From: Syncephalastrum monosporum B8922
Taxonomy: Eukaryota; Mucoromycota; Mucoromycetes; Mucorales; Syncephalastraceae
DNA length: 64,000 bases
Assembly (NCBI GenBank): GCA_000697355.1
Contig: JNEN01000765.1
Location: 62,001-126,000, forward strand
Direction of reading: 5' to 3'
Made by a program: the position numbers and the translations under genes. The notes beneath the pieces are model-generated. The model saw nothing but the letters and a program-made list of their open reading frames with translations. It did not search any database and was not told where the DNA came from. This document shows, in pieces, positions 11,769 to 24,110 of the stretch. Position 1 is the stretch's first letter; each line of letters begins with the position of its first letter.

Positions 11769-13710
11769 ATGAAGCAATTCGATCGCAACGATCGTAACCG
11801 TAGTCCTAGCAACAACCGCAAGTTCAGCCATGGCGGCCGTTTTCAAAAGCAGCCTGCCGGTCGTGTGCAAAAGAACAAGTTCAAACATCCTCAGCAGCAG
11901 TCGTCGCAGCAATCGCAGCAGCGGCAGAAACAGCAGCAACCGCCTCGCAAGCTTCCACCGATCACGCCCAAGAAGCTCTGTTTTCAATGGCAAGCACCCA
12001 AGCACGTCGGCCCTGGCTTGACGAACGGTCAAAACACCTGCTTTCTCAATTCCGTCCTCCAATGTTTATCGTACACACCTGCCTTGGCTCAGTACTTGCT
12101 GACAGGTGATCACCAAAAAGAATGTAAGGATCTATGCACTGTTTTTGGACCGGAACCGTGCTTGACAGCTTGTCGTAGGCCTGATCCGCTCGAGACAGCA
12201 AGGCTTCTGTGCTCTTTGCGCCATGGAACGCCACGTGAACCGAGTGCTCGCCTTCAACAGCAAACGAGGTTCAATCCTTCCTTCTTATTTCACCGGCAAC
12301 CTCAAAGGTACTAGATTACCTTTTATGCACAAGCGGTGTTGTCTCATTCACTGTGTGCATCTTAGCCCTCTCTCCTACTTTACGACTCTACCAGCAAGAA
12401 GACGCTCATGAGTTTCTGACCTTCCTCTTCACCGCTTTCCAGAAATCCATTCTCTTTGGCCGAGGGTAAGCAGTGCGGCTTCGGGGTAGCCATCTTCTCA
12501 TCTTTTTCTCTACAGCAAAGTGGAGCCCAAGGTGGAAGAGTCGACATGGATCCATCAAATTTTTGGCGGTAGACTGCGATCACAACTACGCTGCCACGGC
12601 TGCAAGGCGACCTCCAACACATACCAAGCCCTCCTCGACCTCAGCGTCGATCTCCACAAGGCATCGACCATCGACGACGCACTTCGAAATTTCATTGCGG
12701 TGGATCCCATTGATGGATACAAGTGCGAAAAGTGCAAAAAGACCGTGCGCGCCGGCAAGCAAATGATGATTGAAGAGCCACCCGCCGTCTTGAACCTTCA
12801 TCTCAAACGGTTCACCTTTGACATGATGTCTGGCCGCATGCGCAAAGTGTCTACGCGAATCCGATACCCCGAGGTGCTGGATCTGGCACCTTTTGTGAGT
12901 GGCCAAAAAGAGAAATCGCTCAAATATCGCTTGTATGGTGTGCTTGTCCATATGGGCTCCACATGCGGCTCGGGCCATTACTATGCCTACGTCAAAAGCT
13001 CCGATAATCGGTGGTACTGCATGGATGATGAGGACGTAAGTAGCTCATGAGTTGTGGCAATCTTGTGTGGAAGCTCACAGATATGACTTCAGGTGCGACC
13101 TGTCCCTGTCAAGCAGGTGCTGGACCAGCAAGCCTACATTCTATTCTACACCCGCGACACCCCTGTGACAAAGAACAAGATAGAGCCTTCTTCTGCCACG
13201 AAGGCCGAGTCCCCAGCTGCGCCTGCGCCTGTCGCAAACGGAGATATACCCAAGACTAAGCAGCAGGACTTGCCTTCCAACAAAGAAAACACGCGACCAT
13301 CCGCCGTCGTGGAAGAAAAAGTTCCTAACACCTCAAAAGCCAATGCAAAACTGTCGCAGCCCGTCATTCAAGCTGCTGAGGAAGCTAGCGAGATTTCGTC
13401 TGTGAGCAGTACCGAAAGTATGAGTAGCACCGAAACCAAGTCCAGGAAGCGTAAGGCATCCGAACAAGCTACACCTGAAATCTTCAAGGGTCGCCTGGTG
13501 GACTGGCACGAAAGCACGGTGTCCGATCCTTATGTTTCCATCCGTGGCGGCCATTCTCCTCCCACACTGTCCGCTGCCTTGAGCGACCCAATGACCTGGA
13601 AGGTACGGGACCTCGGTCGCGTCTACAACGATGATGATTCCTCTCCTCCAACCAAACGCCCATCCAAGCCTTGGCTGAAAAAGGCTCGCTGGACCGTAAC
13701 CCCTAATTAA
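11769..13710 (+). CDS. Ubiquitin carboxyl-terminal hydrolase, USP36/USP42-like
   Basis: Cysteine protease that removes ubiquitin from proteins; the USP36/Ubp10-type branch acts mainly in the nucleolus. From ATG 11769 there is a basic, Gln-rich tail of about 70 residues and then the USP domain. The Cys box is GPGLTNGQNTCFLNSVLQCL with catalytic Cys91. Downstream are an EDAHEFLTFLF segment, a CX2C...CX2C zinc finger (LRCHGC and YKCEKCKK), and the His box GSTCGSGHYYAYVKS with the following DDEDV. The C-terminal roughly 200 residues are low complexity, ending in a basic stretch (KRPSKPWLKKARW). About five exons; the first intron, near 12124-12206, joins HQKEC to FCALCAMERH. All expected catalytic residues are present. 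Confidence 0.9.
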
Positions 13711-14969
13711 TTCAACCTGCTATCTATACAACCTACATCCACCGTCGCCACATGACACTTTATACATCGCACATCCACACTCATCTATCTTTCTTCTACT
13801 CGTACATTTCTCTTTGCTTGTTTTTCCTTCCGTCAATTGTTCGCTGTCTGTATTACACTACACATTCGATTTCAATATATGCATAGCTGCCATTGATCTC
13901 ATCGAGTGACGTATAGCTACCAGTTGAGCTTCTTCAGTGTACTTACACGGCTTACCGCGCCAGGGGGGAGGGGAGTTAAGGATAATCCCCTTGGCATAAG
14001 TGTCCCCAATATACGATTAACTACATATCGTATCATGCAGCTTGCACGGGTGGGAGCCGTAATGATGCTAATCTTACACATCGTATGCATATGCACGAGT
14101 GTGTTATAGATTTATTCCCACCAGTCACCCCGAACTCGCTCCTGCATCACGGAGAAGGTGCGGTGCACGTCGCATGTTCATTGCGTGCTATTCGTGTTAT
14201 TGCGCACTCACATTTTGCAGAGCCTGCCGTAGATATCTGGCAGAAGCACTTCTTCTTATTGCGTACATCTAATGAGCGATGTGTACGTACAGATTGCAAA
14301 AATAGCACCAAGAAGTTTACATAGATGCGCGACGATGGATGTGGAGTAGGCTCTGGGGAAGCCCCATTTAAATGCGGGGTAATGTTTGTCCAGGGACTGT
14401 CCCTAATCAGGTATCTGTGGAAAAGGTTCTCCGGCAGCCAAGCCATCCGCCCTCCCTCTTTTGCATGACATTACGACAACGAGGACCAATAATCGGCCAT
14501 AAATCACCCATTGATCACTGCCAACATTTGGGCCATTTGTCCTACATAGGCGGTGGTTTGGTTGGCGACGATTTTGGTGAGTACAACCTTGCCCGCATCC
14601 GGAACATTTTAACTTTTCGACGTCAAATAAACGAATGGAAGGTAGATATGCAGTTTATTGTTGCACAAGCTATTATTTTTATTCCTATCACTCAGTATGA
14701 GCAGTAGTAAATGCAGTAGCTATACTATTTATGTCACATCACTATTAGTTATGGATACTAAGTAAACTGGCTCTAACGAAGATGTATGACGGTAGAATCA
14801 GATTCACAAGTAAAGCGAAAGGTTTATGATGATAAATAATTTTTATTCAAACAAAACGAGGAGCGACTTATACACTACAATTTTGAGGATTGTGTAATCC
14901 CATCGTTGGATGCTGGGGCTCTCGGCTGTTAGCAGGTAGAGCGCCGTATGTTACATTAAGGGCAGTGAA
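13711..14969. other. Intergenic region, convergent side
   Basis: About 1.26 kb between a plus-strand stop and a minus-strand stop, so mainly two 3' ends. It has a C/T- and A-rich 3' flank after the deubiquitinase and AT-rich sequence after that. No convincing gene. Confidence 0.45.
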
Positions 14970-15231
14970 TTAGTCATCGCAGACGACGAAGGTGTCAGAG
15001 TTTTGCGAGTTGTCCGACAGGATACCACCGCCGAGCAGATTGTTAAGCTAAAATATGTGAGTAAAAGTGTATATGCATTGTTGTTTCATCACGCCATACC
15101 ACGCCATGGGTGTCACCCTTATTGTTGCTGCCACCAACGTAGCAGTCATCGGCTTTGTGCCAGTGAGGAGCGGCATTCACGTTCGCGGCCAGGAAAACAG
15201 TGAGAGCGGCAAAAGCGTAGAAGAACTGCAT
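14970..15231 (-). CDS. Small secreted two-cysteine protein A
   Basis: Two exons, 15100-15231 and 14970-15047, joined by a phase-0 GT-AG intron of 52 bases, give 69 residues. Residues 1-20 (MQFFYAFAALTVFLAANVNA) form a clear signal peptide. The mature chain has about 49 residues with only two cysteines: ADDCYVGG near its start and FVVCDD at the very end, probably one disulfide. Between them lie GDTHGV and LNNLLGGGILSDNSQNS. It shares intron position, exon sizes and motifs with the gene at 16107-16411, so the two are paralogs. A TATA-like box lies about 75 bases upstream. Function unknown; an extracellular or cell-surface role is inferred only from the signal peptide. Confidence 0.8.
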
Positions 15232-16106
15232 GTTTAGATTAAAGAGAAGATTCAGGTATTGAAGAGCTTTGTGTTAATGCTGTCCTTGGTGTTCAAACCC
15301 GTCCTCTTATATAGCTTTTCGCATTTCAGAACTGTTACGCAAAAACTGGATGGGGTCTCTTCACACACCCAAGAGTACTCTCGTTGCGAAGCCTTTCTCC
15401 TTCTCCTCGACCCCTTGCTTTCTCTCTGTGTCGAGGCTCTTCTCCTTGTATTCAGGGCATAAACAAGCAAGTGCCGAAGAGCCTCTCTTACCAGTGCTCA
15501 TAATTATCACCCATGCATAAGGACAGGTCAGATGTGCTCCTTTGTTATGAACAATTTCAGTGTATAGTGTATGTTGGCGTCTCGTGTTTGTGCATGTGTA
15601 TGCGTATTCGACTTCTGGTTGGGCATACATCGGCCATAGCTGAGCAAGAACAAGCTCTTGTTTCCGTTTCCTTTTATGCGCAGGAACGCCAGATCACAGT
15701 GACATCAAAATAAACAAACCAAACAAATGCAAAAGCAGCATCGACTACAGCATCAACAGTGCGGCATAGAACGCCGCCCCCGCCGCCGCCACCACAGGAA
15801 CAAAATTCATGCATTTGTGTTGATTTGTATCCCCGCTGGTAAACAGGGTACAGACTCACAGTTTCCTCTCATCAACATACAAGAGAATGCAAAGTGAATC
15901 AAACAAACAACAGAAACAGCTACAGCGCCTGTAGTGGGAAAGCAAATAAACCACGCTGCTGCTGCAGGAACGCGCAAGGAGTATTAACGGTCTAGCCCAA
16001 ATGTGACTTGTTTATTCAACGCGTAACAGATGCGCTATACGTAGTGATTAGGGGGATAGTGACCACGAGAGGGTACAACATGGGTGATATTGAGTACGCC
16101 CGCTAT
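15232..16106. other. Spacer between the secreted-protein paralogs
   Basis: About 0.9 kb holding the promoter of secreted protein A and the 3' end of protein B. It has a short (CCG)-type tract at 15775-15791. No third copy was found here. Confidence 0.5.
15301..15314 (-). promoter_or_regulatory. TATA box of secreted protein A
   Basis: On the minus strand this reads CTATATAAGAGGAC, about 75 bases upstream of the start codon. The second paralog has a similar TATAAAAGAGG about 55 bases from its start. Confidence 0.55.
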
Positions 16107-16411
16107 TTACTCGATGTCGTCATAGGCATCCTCGCCGTTGTCCTCGCAGACGATGTAGCTCGACGATTTCTGGGAGTTGTCGTTCAAGAGACCATCAGCG
16201 AGAACGTTGTTGAGCTAGGTGAACATGCAGGGATCAGTGCATCAGGAAAATATATGCTTCTAAGAATACTTACCAGACCGCTGGTGTCGCCAATGTTGCC
16301 GTTGCCATCGATGGAGTAGCAATCCTCCTCGCGGTGGTAGTGGCGGCGGGTAGCGGAGACGTTGACGGCCATGACGGCGGCGACAGCGAAGAGAATGTAG
16401 GAGTACTGCAT
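16107..16411 (-). CDS. Small secreted two-cysteine protein B
   Basis: Two exons, 16274-16411 and 16107-16214, with a phase-0 intron of 59 bases, give 81 residues. Residues 1-20 (MQYSYILFAVAAVMAVNVSA) are a signal peptide. The mature part begins with a basic His/Arg stretch and carries EEDCYSIDG, GNIGDTSGL and LNNVLADGLLNDNSQKS, then IVCED, followed by an acidic tail of about ten residues (DNGEDAYDDIE) that protein A lacks. Two cysteines lie at the same places as in protein A. The intron falls at the identical point, just before LNN. Tandem, same strand, start codons about 1.2 kb apart. Function unknown. Confidence 0.8.
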
Positions 16412-16459
16412 GATTAAGACGATGGTGTTGATGATAATCCACTGACCGATCAAATGGGC

Positions 16460-16470
16460 CTCTTTTATAC
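16460..16470 (-). promoter_or_regulatory. TATA box of secreted protein B
   Basis: The minus strand reads GTATAAAAGAG about 55 bases before the start codon. Both paralogs have the box followed by AAGAGG. Confidence 0.55.
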
Positions 16471-17236
16471 TGAGATGGCCGTTGCTAACAGAATTTCTCG
16501 TCCCCAAGTATACACATAAATCGAATTTTAATACAAGTGGCAGAAATGTGCTTGCCGCATGGTGTGGAAGCAGCTTGTGCGCGTACCACAGATAATTCAT
16601 CGGAAACGGAATTTTTTCCGTTTGGTAACATTCCATACGACGACAACAGCAGCGGCGATCCGTTTCCAAGGCACATAATCATTATAGGTTTGCAATGTCC
16701 CGCAGGCACTAGCTACATATACAATGTGTATATATTTGGTAATACGATGCACAACGGAGAATGGCATGCATATTTTTCGTACAGTCCTTGTACAGTACGT
16801 TTCACCGATTGCTAGAAAAGATGGTATGAATAATAATTATTGAACTCTATTCTTAAAATGCAGCAGTTGGTGAACTGGTATGATTCTGTACATGTCAACA
16901 TAGGCCGCTTCAATATGTCAGTATGTTTGTAGGTCTTGAATAGCACCAAGCAGAGTACGCAGAACGAAGCTATGGTACAGTTTAATAAGACCGGTTGAGC
17001 AAATACAGATGGGTTGTAAAAGATAACACGCACTATAATACTATAATAAAATCATAGGACAACATACTATAGAGCAACAAACTATCGCATGCAATTCTTC
17101 CCTTTAATCTTATCAGGCTGCCAATATCTATCACTGAGTTTTGTTATACTAACTGATGTAGCGATCCTCCGTGCTGCTTGCATTTCACGAAAATTCTACT
17201 CTGTTTCAGTGATATTTTATTACCATATACACCGCA

Positions 17237-17253
17237 TTTTTTTTTTTTTTTTT
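17237..17253 (+). repeat. T17 homopolymer
   Basis: Seventeen T in a row in intergenic, AT-rich DNA. Confidence 0.9.
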
Positions 17254-18748
17254 GCTGGTTCATTGTGCAGAATGTCAATAAAACGTAAAGCTTAAAGATG
17301 CTAATCTGAACCCGCGTTAAATAGTATGTACAACTTACTCAATTTCTTCTTAGGCTACTCGTGTGGATTCGCCAGACAACGATAATGTGTGTTCTAGAAT
17401 CAAAACTAGGTAAGAAAAAAAATTGTTTTATCCGAAAGACTTACTTGTTACCTTATGCGCTATGAAACGATGACACAGGTAACCAGAAATGAAGTAAGTG
17501 TAATGTTATTCCAATTCACTTTTCCTTGGAAGACGACGTACCAAAAGCTTACTATGTACTCTATAAAGAAGAACGTAACCTAGATATCTGCCTAGCATAC
17601 ACTTCTTTGGTGCTCGCTACCATGTTTTTTTGTACTTATTTTTTCGTGTCTGGAACGTCGGGTCCGTCTTCAATACTAGCACTCTAGGCAAAGTGCATCA
17701 AACCCATAATGAACAAGATCTTCCGGAAGCCGCATTTCGATATGCCGAAAACCCCTTATTTACAGCCTGACTCTTAGATCGCTGTACGTTATGCTTTATC
17801 AAATATGATAATGTATGATTTATGCATCTGCTAGCTATTTGTCAGCTTCTTTAAAATAGAAGAGTACCTCACAACGACGGATATTGAGGATGGTTTCGTA
17901 GCTATCCATTCTGACAGAGCTCCTCAAGGCAACCCTTAAAATCCGGGAAACGAACTCTTGATAAAACTTGCCGTATATTACGTGCACGTTCCAAAGGTCT
18001 GGAGCTGCAGATACTATTGACGACTGCATTATTCTGCAAAACTACAGTGATCTGCAGGAAAATTCGAATCTTGTGGGGGGAGGAAGTGGGAAGTCCCATT
18101 TCTTGGCAACGCGCATTGTCGAGCTACGATGGAAGGCTTGTTCTCCTGCTTGTTCGACAATCTCTTTCTCCACCTCGGTCGACATATGTTATGGTGACAC
18201 TATCCGAATTGATAAGGCGCAGCTGCTGACCATGTACTCTCTATGAATTTTGAAATTATCTATCGCCCGGCCCACACATTAAGTAGAGTTAAGTTTGAGC
18301 GCTTCCTCCCCCCCCCCAACCAAAAAAAAAGCGGCTTTGAACAGCCAGTCGGAAAGCAAATTTCGATGTCCATGCCTTCTCTCAGTCTTCAAATGTTCAA
18401 TCTGGTTTGACGGATTTTTTCTCGACTAACTATTTCCAATGCAGGCGCCATGTAAGCCGTGAGACATCTGGCAGCGTATCCAGCCCTAACGCTCTATTTT
18501 GTCATTATTATAAAAAAGTTGTTTGCCGTAATTTATCACTTTGTGAACAAAACACATAAGATGCGATACCTGATTGAAACTCTGCGTAGATCTACTTTAT
18601 TTGATATTTTGAGATATTATCATCCTCATTTCTACCGCTTATTTGCAAGAATCACAGTCTGTGACAACACTCATGAAGACATTCTAGTTAAATATAGTCT
18701 TTTACGAAATGTAAATACGCTGGTTTTCTAAACATAACAGAAACCCGG

Positions 18749-21429
18749 TTATTTCTCGTGTTTGCTCGGTCGCTGCAAGTCCAGTGCTTGGGTCAGGCCA
18801 TAGAAAACCTCCCAATTTTCGATGGTCTTCTTAAAGTTTTCGGAGCCAGGGCCTGCAGCAATTTTAGGATGAATCCGAATTTTTGAAGCGAGTTCTCTGC
18901 ATGTACATACCATTTGAATAGATGAAAACGTCAGCGAGGGAGTGTACACCTTGATCCGCAGAGACAGGCAAGTTACCGTGCCATTCAATGCCCTCTGTAG
19001 AATTTATATCATTTGTAAGATTTCTATGATGACTTCTTTGAAAGACTACTTACGCCCATAATTGCCTGCCTGGTCTTTCTTGTTCGCGACGTAGACGGAC
19101 TTGTCAGTCGAAGAAGCAACAGCTGGTGAGCGTGTTCCATCCATTCCAAGGAGGAAAGATTCAAAGTGGTCCGGACCATTGTTGGTGCCTGCGGCCAACG
19201 TGATTTGAGGATTCTAAAGATACACAATATAAATCCAAGAGCCACAACAAAATATACAGCGGTTCGCAATACATACCCAATTATCAGGGAAACCATCGCC
19301 ATCCTGATCAAAGTAACCGGGCCAACCAGAGGTTGCATACGTGCCTACGGATTGACGCATGGCCTTGTCGTTGCCAGCCTTCTTTACAATATAGTCGCGG
19401 TCAACGGAACCCCAAACATCGAAGCCGTGCGAATGGTCGGCGGTGACGATGATCAGCGTGTCTTCATATTCACCGTTGTCCTGATGAAGTGAAGTTAGAA
19501 ATGGAAATCAGTGCCTCCTGAGCGGGTCCACCGCCGCGTTAACGCCCAATATGCGCTGTATTTTTTCTATATGTTAATATATTTACCTTCAGCCATTGGA
19601 CGGTCTTCTTGACAGTGACATCCAGCTCGATCAGCTCACCCCAGGCGCGCGTGAAATCTAACGGATGGAGTTGCTTGTCAACGGAAGCGGCCTCAGACAT
19701 GAGGAAAAAGCCATCGTCTCCGCCACGCTTTTGCAAGACCTCCAGGGCCTTGATGGTCATGTCAGCCAGACCAGGCTGATCCGAACCTGCATGCAAATAA
19801 AAAAGTAAGAGTGTGAAAAGATTGCCACAAACAAACTATGAAGTTCATACCAAGTTGGTCCTTGCCACTCATATCAGGGGCGGCGCCGTTGCCTTCGGTG
19901 TTGTTGACAAACAAATTGCGCTCGAACCATCTGCATGACGATGCATGAGCAAAATATTTTCTGTTTTTCAGTCGACTTACGTGTCCAGATTGTTTTTGCG
20001 GAAAACGCCCAATAGCTTGTCCTTCTTTTTGTACCGATTCAGGTCCTTCTTGGTGTGTACAACGCTGTAGCCTGCCTTTTGAAATTTTTTGTAGTAATCT
20101 TCGCCGTTCAAGGCTTTTTCGCCCTTGAAATACTCCGCTCCACCAGCAAGCCAGACATCAGGAAGTACTAATATATGTTCAGATCCATGATCTATAGCTC
20201 GTCAATATGCCTTCTTGCGTTAATACCTGCATCTGTCCAGTTGCCGATACCATGGAGGAGCTGGTCAGTGATCTCGGCGGACAGGCCACGTTGACGAGTA
20301 TGACAATAAAAGGCAGCAGGGGTCGCGTCTTGGCCGTAAGCGGTGGAGACGAGACCAATAGCTATATTGAATTAGGAACCTGCATCTACGAGCAATACGG
20401 CATATTTACCTTTGTTGGGCTGACGACGACGAATCAGCTCAGTGACCAGTTCGACCTTGGGGTCATCCATGCCGTCAGCAGACGAATCAGCATAAACGCC
20501 CAGGGCATTGACGTTCGATTTGTGACCGGTCGAATAGGAAGAGGCACTGTTTGCACTGTCGGTGACAAGACCATCGACCGAATTTGTAATAACGTGTCCT
20601 AGCTCATCAAAATCTTCAAAAGAGAGCAGGTCGTGGTATTTTCCAGAAGTATGAAGGCGAGCGAGGGCACGCGCAGCGGTGATCATCTGTAAAGGAGCAT
20701 ATGTAAACAATCGCACGCGCATAATCTATAAACAACATACGCCAACATTGGTTCCATCTGAGATGAACAAAATCGCGTTCTTCGCTTTCTTCTTGGGCTT
20801 CTTGGGCTACATTACTGTAAAATTAATATCATAGTCCAACTAGCATAGAAAATTTTACCTCGACAACTTTGTAGCGCACAGTATAAGATTGTTTGGAGCC
20901 ATATTCGACCTTTACCTCGTAGGTGCCGGGTCTGTCAAACTTTATCTTGCGCCAAATGCGAGAAGCAACTGTGACGTTAAGCGGCTTCGCCTCTCCATAA
21001 GTAGCTTCGATGGAATTTTTCCAGGCGAAATCCCAGTGCTCGAGCGGCGGGTTTTCGCCAAAGTAATCACTTGCTTGCTTCCAAGCACCATGTTCGCGTC
21101 GCACGAGCGTCTTGAATTTTGAAATTGGCTCAGGTGGTGGTGCGGTGGTGTTGCCATCCTTGTCATAGTTGTGAAGTTCGATACGAAGGTCAAAATACGC
21201 TCCTGGCAAGAATTGCGATCTAATTATTTCGAATCAATACATGGTGTCAATCTTTTGCTATTACTTACACATCAGGTGGCAAGATGCATGCGTGTGGGTC
21301 TGGACAAGCACCGAGACGCGGGTATTGGCCCTCTGGGTCAGGGGTCAAACGGTATCCACCGTGTCGACTAGCAGCAGCTAGAGCAATGCTGCAAAGAGTC
21401 GCAAGAGATGTAATGAAAACTGTCTTCAT
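18749..21429 (-). CDS. Secreted alkaline phosphatase, bacterial PhoA-type superfamily
   Basis: Phosphomonoesterase that would release phosphate outside the cell. The start is ATG 21429; residues 1-20 (MKTVFITSLATLCSIALAAA) are a signal peptide. Then comes an N-terminal domain of about 150 residues (YFDLRIELHNYDKDG, RPGTYEVKVEYGSKQSYTVR) ending in a Lys-rich linker. The catalytic domain starts AILFISDGTNVG (metal-binding Asp) and contains VTDSANSASSYSTGHKSN with the nucleophile Ser. It continues with SEAASVDKQLHPLD, LIIVTADHSHGFDVWG (metal-binding Asp-His) and, near the end, the metal-binding His of GIEWHGNLPVSADQGVHS. About ten exons with short introns. A TATA-like GGATAAAAG lies about 55 bases upstream. 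All key catalytic motifs are intact. The N-terminal domain is not part of classical PhoA. Confidence 0.9.
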
Positions 21430-22286
21430 TACTACGTGCAAAGCAGTAGAAGAGAAGAGTCGGATCGATGTGGGAGGCTTTTATCCAGGAGAATGCATTT
21501 ATATATGTACGCCGTATACGCCCAGAAAAAGAGTTAAGAACATCAAGCGTGTTGCTTTACCGGGTAATCTGATAGAAAATAAGGTGAGACTTTTGACGTC
21601 GTCCATTGCTCTGCGCACGTTGCCATCCAAAACTGTTCTCTACAATCGACAGAATGCTTCCTGGTATTCTGTTACCTACAATGGTCAACGTTTTGCTCTT
21701 TGTGCGATGCTTGCTTTCTCTTATTGCTCGAGTCACATTCATTCCTTAATCAAGCATAAGCATTTTTCTACTTGTTTGGTACTCGAATGTCTAAACTAAG
21801 CTTATAGAGCGCTCTGCTAGCGTATACCTTGTGTTATCAGATCTACAACTGCATACATATTCTCGTTGCGCAAGTTACCAGGTGTTCGCAAATCCTAACG
21901 AAGGCACACAGACTCGAGATCTGTAAACTCCGCATCCAATATTGACCAGTGGCATTTCAGAAATGATACACATGGGATCCACACATTTTACAATGGCGTG
22001 CTACTTGAGCACCGTTCTTCCGGATTTTCCGCGCTCTTTTGTAAATGATACAAAGGCAGATCATCAGTAAAGCAGCTTTTAGGTGCCATGTCATATCTGT
22101 TGTACCCCCAATTTGTCACTGAGCGCGTGTTTATTGATATCCATAATAAATATCCTATGGCGGTAGTATATGGTGAAAGCTATGGAGCCTAGATAATCAA
22201 GAGTTAAGCTTATACAATGGCTGGCATATCAAGCAACGTGTACTTTCGGGGAGAGCTATGTAAATTATTCTTTCCGGATAATCGAT
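21430..22286. other. Intergenic region between alkaline phosphatase and P450
   Basis: About 0.86 kb containing the phosphatase promoter and the P450 3' end; both genes are on the minus strand. Nothing else recognised. Confidence 0.5.
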
Positions 22287-24110
22287 TTAACGCCTTTCAA
22301 TACGGACGCGGCCAGCAGGGATCTTCATCGAGTCATCGGTAGAAAAGTAGGGCGGGTCGATAGGAGAAAGCTTATAGTTGCGCAGCAACACGGAGATAAG
22401 AACCTTGGCTTCCTGAACGGCAAAGAAGCGCCCAGGGCACGCATGTTTGCCGAGACCAAATAGTAAAAAGTCTTCGCTGATCTTGGTGGCTTGCTTGTCC
22501 TGTTTAACGAATCGGTAGGGATCAAAGCCAAAATAGTTTTGACCAGTAGGCTGAGAGGTGTTGTTCCTACGATGATTGCCCCATATATTGATGATGGCCT
22601 TCTCGCCGGGCTTTATGATGGCACCGTTGCTCAACACAAAGTCTTTCTTGCCCTCGTAGGTATGTGATAGTCCGAGGTAATCGTTGCGGATGCGGAAAGA
22701 TTCGCGACACACGCTGTCCAGCTTTTCGAACTGCTTGACTATCTGGCGGGTCATAACGCGCGCGGACGAGTCCTTGGGAAGACCATGTTCTACCAGCACG
22801 GCATCCTGCTCTGCTACCAGCTCGTCCATGAGCTCGGGGTGTTGCAAAAGACGGTACAAAACGACGGTTGAGTTCTCGCTAGTCGTGTGTAAGGCAGCAA
22901 AGATGAGAGCCGTGAGCGTATCAACGACATAGTCATAAATATTCGACTTTGTATTGGCGTTGGGGTAGCGCTCAATAATATCCTGGAGGAGATCGTCCGG
23001 GCGTTGAAAAGCGCTGCCTTGGGATTTCTGACGGGCAAGGCGGTCGTCAATGGAAGGCTTTACAGCAGAACGGAGCTGACTGCGGTGTTTTCTGACGACG
23101 GGCGAGGTCTTGCCGATATACCACATGCGAAGCGAGTTCAAACGCGGAAAAGGCTCCAGCCATGGCTTGGGGTTAAGTTGGGAGCCGACCTCGATCACCA
23201 TATTCTTGAAGCTGTCAATCAGCTGGCTGTTTTTGGCCAGCTCCGGACCGACAAAGACCGTAGCACTCGCTCTAGCGACCATGTGCTGCACAAGGATATA
23301 TATATGCATCAAGTCTTGGCTACCCTTGGTATCCACCTCGGTCAGGATCTCTTTTGAAGCTTCCTCCAGTTGCTCATTGACACGCTCAGTATACATGTCT
23401 AGCCGCGGGTTCAGGCAGCGCTTCACGAGGTCGGCAATACCATGACCTTCGTCGTTCGCGCAGTTGCACAGCTTGGCCATATCAAAGCGCTACATAACCA
23501 TAGTAATAAAAAATATGTCAGATAATGTGATCCTGCCGGTCAGTCTGAGTTATTGAAAGCTTACGTCCTTCACAGCTGTGATAAAGTTAAAATCGTCGTT
23601 CAGAAAAATCTCACGCACATACGAGTCGCTGACGACGGTCATCATCTAGTACGCCCCAATGTTATGTAAGCATACGTCTCATGAAGCTTTCTCTCCTGTT
23701 TTACCTCTCCAAAGAGATAGGCGCGGTACACCGGGCCGTACAACTTGGCATATTTCTCAATGAAGGCGCGTGGGTTGGCACGGTACTCTTCTGTTGAGCC
23801 TTTGAGGGGTAGCGTATATGGGACAGTGGCGATATCATCCTATAAGTAAAGGAGAGTTTGCATTGAGTTAACATTATCTGCATAAGGAACAAAGGAGTTT
23901 GATAAAATGAGTCCGGGGCCGGCGAACCCTTTTCCTGTAATGTTGATCCGCCTGTCTTCGTCCAACACTAACCTTTCTGCGACCGGTATACAAAGTGCGT
24001 GTCAACGAATACGCGGAAATCAGTGCCACGGCAGCCGTTATGCCATAGATACCTTCGCGCGATGTCAGAAAATCCCGGATCTTATCTTGCTTTTGGAGAA
24101 GTGCGTTCAT
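22287..24110 (-). CDS. Cytochrome P450 monooxygenase, membrane-anchored
   Basis: Haem monooxygenase at the ER membrane. The start is ATG 24110; exon 1 includes an N-terminal anchor (GIYGITAAVALISAYSLT). Exon 2 gives VPYTLPLKG and YAKLYGPVYRAYLFGE, exon 3 MMTVVSDSYVREIFL, and the large last exon (from about 23490) the remainder. The I-helix reads AALHTTSENS, with His where most P450s have Asp/Glu before the Thr pair. The ExxR motif is ESFR. The haem loop is FLLFGLGKHACPGRFFA with the Cys ligand. The AxxHTTS form is known from the fungal ent-kaurene-oxidase-like group (CYP68/CYP503 type), so this belongs near that group; substrate unknown. Total length is near the usual 500 residues. Confidence 0.93.

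Larger units (their letters stand above)
16412..18748. other. Long AT-rich intergenic region
   Basis: About 2.3 kb with no recognisable gene. It contains a T17 tract at 17237-17253 and a C-run then A-run at 18308-18329. It should hold the promoter of secreted protein B and the 3' end of the alkaline phosphatase gene. Short open frames show no family resemblance. Confidence 0.45.
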
